A DNA stretch of 14,157 bases from an uncultured Allomuricauda sp. (GTDB lineage Bacteria > Bacteroidota > Bacteroidia > Flavobacteriales > Flavobacteriaceae). The stretch spans positions 1 to 14,157 of the forward strand of contig CALDPL010000423.1 in the NCBI GenBank assembly GCA_937911965.1. The letters run 5' to 3'. Of the stretch, positions 13,362 through 14,157 are shown in pieces. The first letter of the stretch is position 1. Each line of letters starts with the position of its first letter. Under the pieces are notes generated by a model. That model did no database searches and was not told where the DNA came from. It saw only the letters and a list, made by a program, of their open reading frames with translations. The position numbers and the translations under genes were made by a program.

Positions 13362-14157
13362 ATGGAACGAATCATTTATCCAAAAAAAGAGGATTGGGAG
13401 CCTTTGTTGAGGCGTCCGACACAAAATTATTCCGAGATCGAAAGGGTAGTGGAAAGCGTCTTTGAGGATGTCCGCAGCGGAGGGGATGCAGCGATCAAAA
13501 AGTATACAGACCGGTTTGACCAGGTGAATTTGGAGGAGCTGTCGGTGAGTCCCCGGGAACTCGAAAAAGCAGCGGAATCGGTGCCGAAAATTTTAAGGGA
13601 ATCCATCCTTTTGGCCAAATCCAATATCGAAAAATTCCACGCTGCCCAAAGCAGCTCAAAGGCAATAACGGAAACCATGCCCGGGGTATTGTGCTGGCGG
13701 GAAAAAAAGCCCATCCAAAAAGTGGGACTCTATATCCCCGGTGGTACGGCCCCCTTGTTCTCCACGGTACTCATGTTGGCCGTACCGGCCCAATTGGCGG
13801 GCTGTGGGGAAATAATCCTATGCACCCCTCCCGATGCAAATGGGGAAGTCAATCCGACAATCCTATTTGCCGCGGCCCTGTGCGGGTTGACCAAAATATT
13901 CAAAGTGGGAGGGATACAGGCGATCGCCGGGATGTGCTTTGGAACGGAGAGCATCCCCAAGGTCTACAAAATCTTCGGTCCCGGCAACCAATACGTGACC
14001 GTGGCCAAACAGTTTGCCACCAAACACGGACTGGCCATCGATATGCCCGCCGGGCCCAGTGAACTCTTGGTGGTGGCCGATGACACAGCCGTTCCCTCCT
14101 TTGTGGCCTCGGATCTATTGAGCCAGGCCGAACACGGGGTGGACAGTCAGGTAATCC
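13362..14157 (+). CDS. hisD: Histidinol dehydrogenase, N-terminal part (cut by window end)
   Basis: HisD oxidises L-histidinol to histidine in two NAD-dependent steps, the last reactions of the pathway. About 265 codons are present, beginning MERIIYPKKEDWEPLL. Recognisable parts are VGLYIPGGTAPLFSTVLMLAVPA, FGPGNQYVTVAKQ, the family signature DMPAGPSELLVVAD, and SQAEHGVDSQV, whose Gln and His correspond to two zinc ligands of the E. coli enzyme (Gln259 and His262). The catalytic Glu-His pair and the remaining zinc ligands lie past the window end. It begins 4 bases after the GNAT gene. Nothing unusual is seen in the part available. Confidence 0.96.
   Translation, partial: MERIIYPKKEDWEPLLRRPTQNYSEIERVVESVFEDVRSGGDAAIKKYTDRFDQVNLEELSVSPRELEKAAESVPKILRESILLAKSNIEKFHAAQSSSKAITETMPGVLCWREKKPIQKVGLYIPGGTAPLFSTVLMLAVPAQLAGCGEIILCTPPDANGEVNPTILFAAALCGLTKIFKVGGIQAIAGMCFGTESIPKVYKIFGPGNQYVTVAKQFATKHGLAIDMPAGPSELLVVADDTAVPSFVASDLLSQAEHGVDSQVI

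Noticed and set aside
1..14157. Mobile element, CRISPR array, prophage or defence system
   Set aside because: No transposase, integrase, repeat-spacer pattern, terminal repeats or nuclease gene was seen; gene content is metabolic and envelope-related and base use is even.

Overview
The window looks like chromosomal core DNA of a Flavobacteriaceae member (Bacteroidota) with fairly high GC for that family. The evidence is the fused LpxC/FabZ protein typical of Bacteroidota, the block lpxD - lpxC/fabZ - lpxA - efp - lpxD-like - sucD, several -7 elements of the Bacteroidota form TAnnTTTG, and weak or absent Shine-Dalgarno sequences. The species cannot be named from this. All recognised genes are on the + strand, and I see no IS element, CRISPR array, tRNA or rRNA.

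Region 1 (1-4882) is a tightly packed lipid A operon. It holds the 3' end of lpxD, the bifunctional lpxC/fabZ, lpxA, elongation factor P and a second LpxD-type acyltransferase, with overlaps or gaps of 0-7 bases. Then comes sucD (succinyl-CoA synthetase alpha) with its own putative promoter and a strong intrinsic terminator at 4858-4882. Two oddities stand out. The start of efp is out of frame with its body, and the FabZ half carries about eight extra residues in a normally conserved strand.

Region 2 (4903-8662) is a probable operon of a FabG-type reductase, a membrane-anchored protein with a VWA-like MIDAS, and an SPFH/prohibitin-like protein. It is followed by a run of hairpins.

Region 3 (8716-11840) is more accessory. 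It has an AraC-family regulator, two tandem paralogous lipoproteins of unknown function, and a predicted lipoprotein with one c-type haem motif (DUF3365/Tll0287-like). The last is preceded by a perfect 12-bp inverted repeat containing TGTGA-N6-TCACA.

Region 4 (11909-14157) is the start of a histidine operon: promoter, a 19-codon leader peptide with four consecutive His codons, antiterminator/terminator alternatives, long-form hisG, a small GNAT acetyltransferase, and hisD cut by the window end. The leader region fits classical ribosome-mediated attenuation and is the best regulatory find in the window.
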